A stretch of 64,000 bases of DNA from Lamellibrachia columna (Eukaryota; Annelida; Polychaeta; Sabellida; Siboglinidae), in contig OY759265.1 in NCBI GenBank assembly GCA_963662155.1, forward strand, positions 42,885,727 through 42,949,726. The letters are read 5' to 3'. The position numbers were made by a program, and so were the translations under genes. Position 1 is the first letter of the stretch; every line of letters starts with the position of its first letter. The notes below the pieces were generated by a model. It made no database searches. It was not told the origin of the DNA and saw only the letters and a program-made list of their open reading frames with translations. Below are positions 62,465 to 64,000 of the stretch, in pieces.

Positions 62465-64000
62465 GTGGTCATAATGTCCGCAAGGTCATAATTCGGAGGT
62501 CGTCCGTCCTCAAAGGCTTAGGCCCAAACGGCGAAAGAGCTGGGCCACCCTACAGGGCCCCATACCAGAAACCGCTCTAAACTGAAACGGGCCAACACCG
62601 AAACGGACCAACACTGAAACGGACCAATGCCGAAAGGAACTCAATTGTGACCCCTCTTGACTCCATACCGCTTGGAAAGACGTCTTATGTACCGGAGAGG
62701 ACGTTTCAAGTATGAATGAAGTTGCCGCCTCTTCGCTGCGCAGCATGAAGCGATATGAATATAATTTTACATAACGTTTATCAGCGTGGCGATCTCTTGT
62801 GGGGGGTGTGCTACATTGACCTTGGAGCGGATTGTAGGTCATGCGTCTTGCGTCACGATGTATGCACATTGGGATGTGCTGGCGTGCAGCCATTGGAATG
62901 TAACAACATTGGGAAATATCACGGTTTCATTAATATCGTTGAATGACACATATACATATGCTAACACATGTATAAATTACATTTGCCAAGTACAACAAAT
63001 TCCGAATACAGGACGAAGACAGCCGTTTGTATCGCACATCGTGAGAAGTGTGCATCGAACAGCTAAACGGTGAAATGTGATGGAGCGTTGTGAAGAATGA
63101 CGTCATTTCACGATGTCACAATAATTGTTTACACAATTCTATGCCGACTTTGCTGCTTGGCCACCGCTGAGCTGCGCTGCTGTCAAAGCAGGAAAGGTTT
63201 TATATCGGCCTGTAACCTCCGTGTATACTGGACCAGGTGGTCGCGTCTTCGCACATTTTCCTGAACGAGACAGTCCGCGCACGCTCGCGCGAATATTTAT
63301 TACCTGTTGCATTTGCTATATATGGCGACGCACGAACCGACGTCCAACAAGGAACACACCCACGTTCATGCAAAACACGCACGCGTGCAGTGCACACAGA
63401 CAAACGCATCACACCCATCCACCCGCGGGCAAGCCAGCGCGTCCGCCAACCTTCACTGAACTGTCAAATTAACGCAGGATTCTCAGTCGTTTCGCGATGC
63501 GCGTCCTGTTTCACGCGACCTGGTTTTAGTAGTTGCTATTATCTCTGACCGTAGCATCGTTGTCATTTTGTGAAGACGTACATTTATATGTGATGTGTAA
63601 TATGGTGTAATGCGACAGATTTCTGTCTGACTGTGTTGGTTAGCGCGAAGAAATGTCGAGGGCACAACGTCACCACGTGCCGTCGGGGCACAACGTCACA
63701 TGATGACGGGGCACAAGGTCACGTGATGACGGGCACGACTCGCGGTCAATGCAGCAGTTACTCGTGTAAAAAAAAACGTAATAACATGACTTTGTAAATT
63801 TATAGTAACGAAAACTATGTTAACACGTAATGACGTTGACATTGTCACTCGAGTGGAACGTATCCTGTATGTGGGAGATATTTTGAAACGGAAGACGCGG
63901 TTGCCCGCGAACTGGACACCGCAGACTGTTCGACCTCGAAGACAGCGGCAAGGTCACGGTGTTCAAGGCGAAATAATGGATGCGTATATGAGGTCACGGT
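62465..64000. other. 3' flank of the receptor gene
   Basis: Short local repeats only: CTGAAACGGACCAACA-type units at about 62577-62632, and GGGGCACAA(C/G)GTCAC(A/G)TGATGAC units at about 63680-63735. AGGTCACGGT occurs twice in the last 60 bases. No further gene recognised. Confidence 0.5.

Noticed and set aside
63950..64000. Paired AGGTCACGGT as a nuclear-receptor element
   Set aside because: Only two short matches about 40 bp apart at the very end of the window, with no gene start nearby; too weak.

Overview
This window is animal nuclear DNA, from an invertebrate with large, repeat-rich introns. The one gene I can support has standard GT-AG introns. The rest is mostly microsatellites, minisatellites and decayed non-LTR retrotransposons. 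The gene belongs to a neuropeptide-receptor type known from protostomes. With the retroposon types, this fits a lophotrochozoan (mollusc or a relative) better than a vertebrate. The species is not determined, and that placement is inference.

Gene: a class A G-protein-coupled receptor lies on the + strand. It has six coding exons (22915-23068, 56266-56426, 57276-57388, 57650-57823, 60937-61207, 61707-62270). They join in frame to a 478-residue protein with all seven membrane segments, an ERY motif and an NPILY motif. The closest family I recognise is the trissin receptor. Intron 1 is about 33.2 kb and splits the codon just before the conserved Asn of helix 1; the other four introns run from 0.26 to 3.1 kb.

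Layout. 1-18.9 kb: no supported gene. It holds a 30-bp minisatellite, several LINE pieces, two tRNA-derived SINE-like elements, an RTE-type short element with a long hairpin, a long polypurine-to-polypyrimidine switch and (TA)n tracts. 18.9-20.8 kb: 37 tandem copies of a 49/50-bp unit, each built round a palindromic E-box (CACGTG), ending about 2.2 kb upstream of the start codon. 22.2-23.1 kb: CpG-rich upstream region and exon 1. 23-56 kb (intron 1): microsatellites, 34-bp, 103-bp, 15-bp and 33-bp arrays, a young LINE insertion with a 16-bp target-site duplication, an inverted-repeat element whose end appears to have been amplified into the 33-bp array, and several dispersed repeat families also found outside the gene. 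56-62.3 kb: exons 2-6. 62.3-64 kb: 3' flank with nothing else recognised.

Most interesting: the E-box array upstream of the receptor, the minisatellite that seems to grow from a transposon end, and at least two dispersed repeat families, each with three copies here, that I cannot assign to a known class. No CRISPR array, rRNA, operon or intact mobile-element protein is present.
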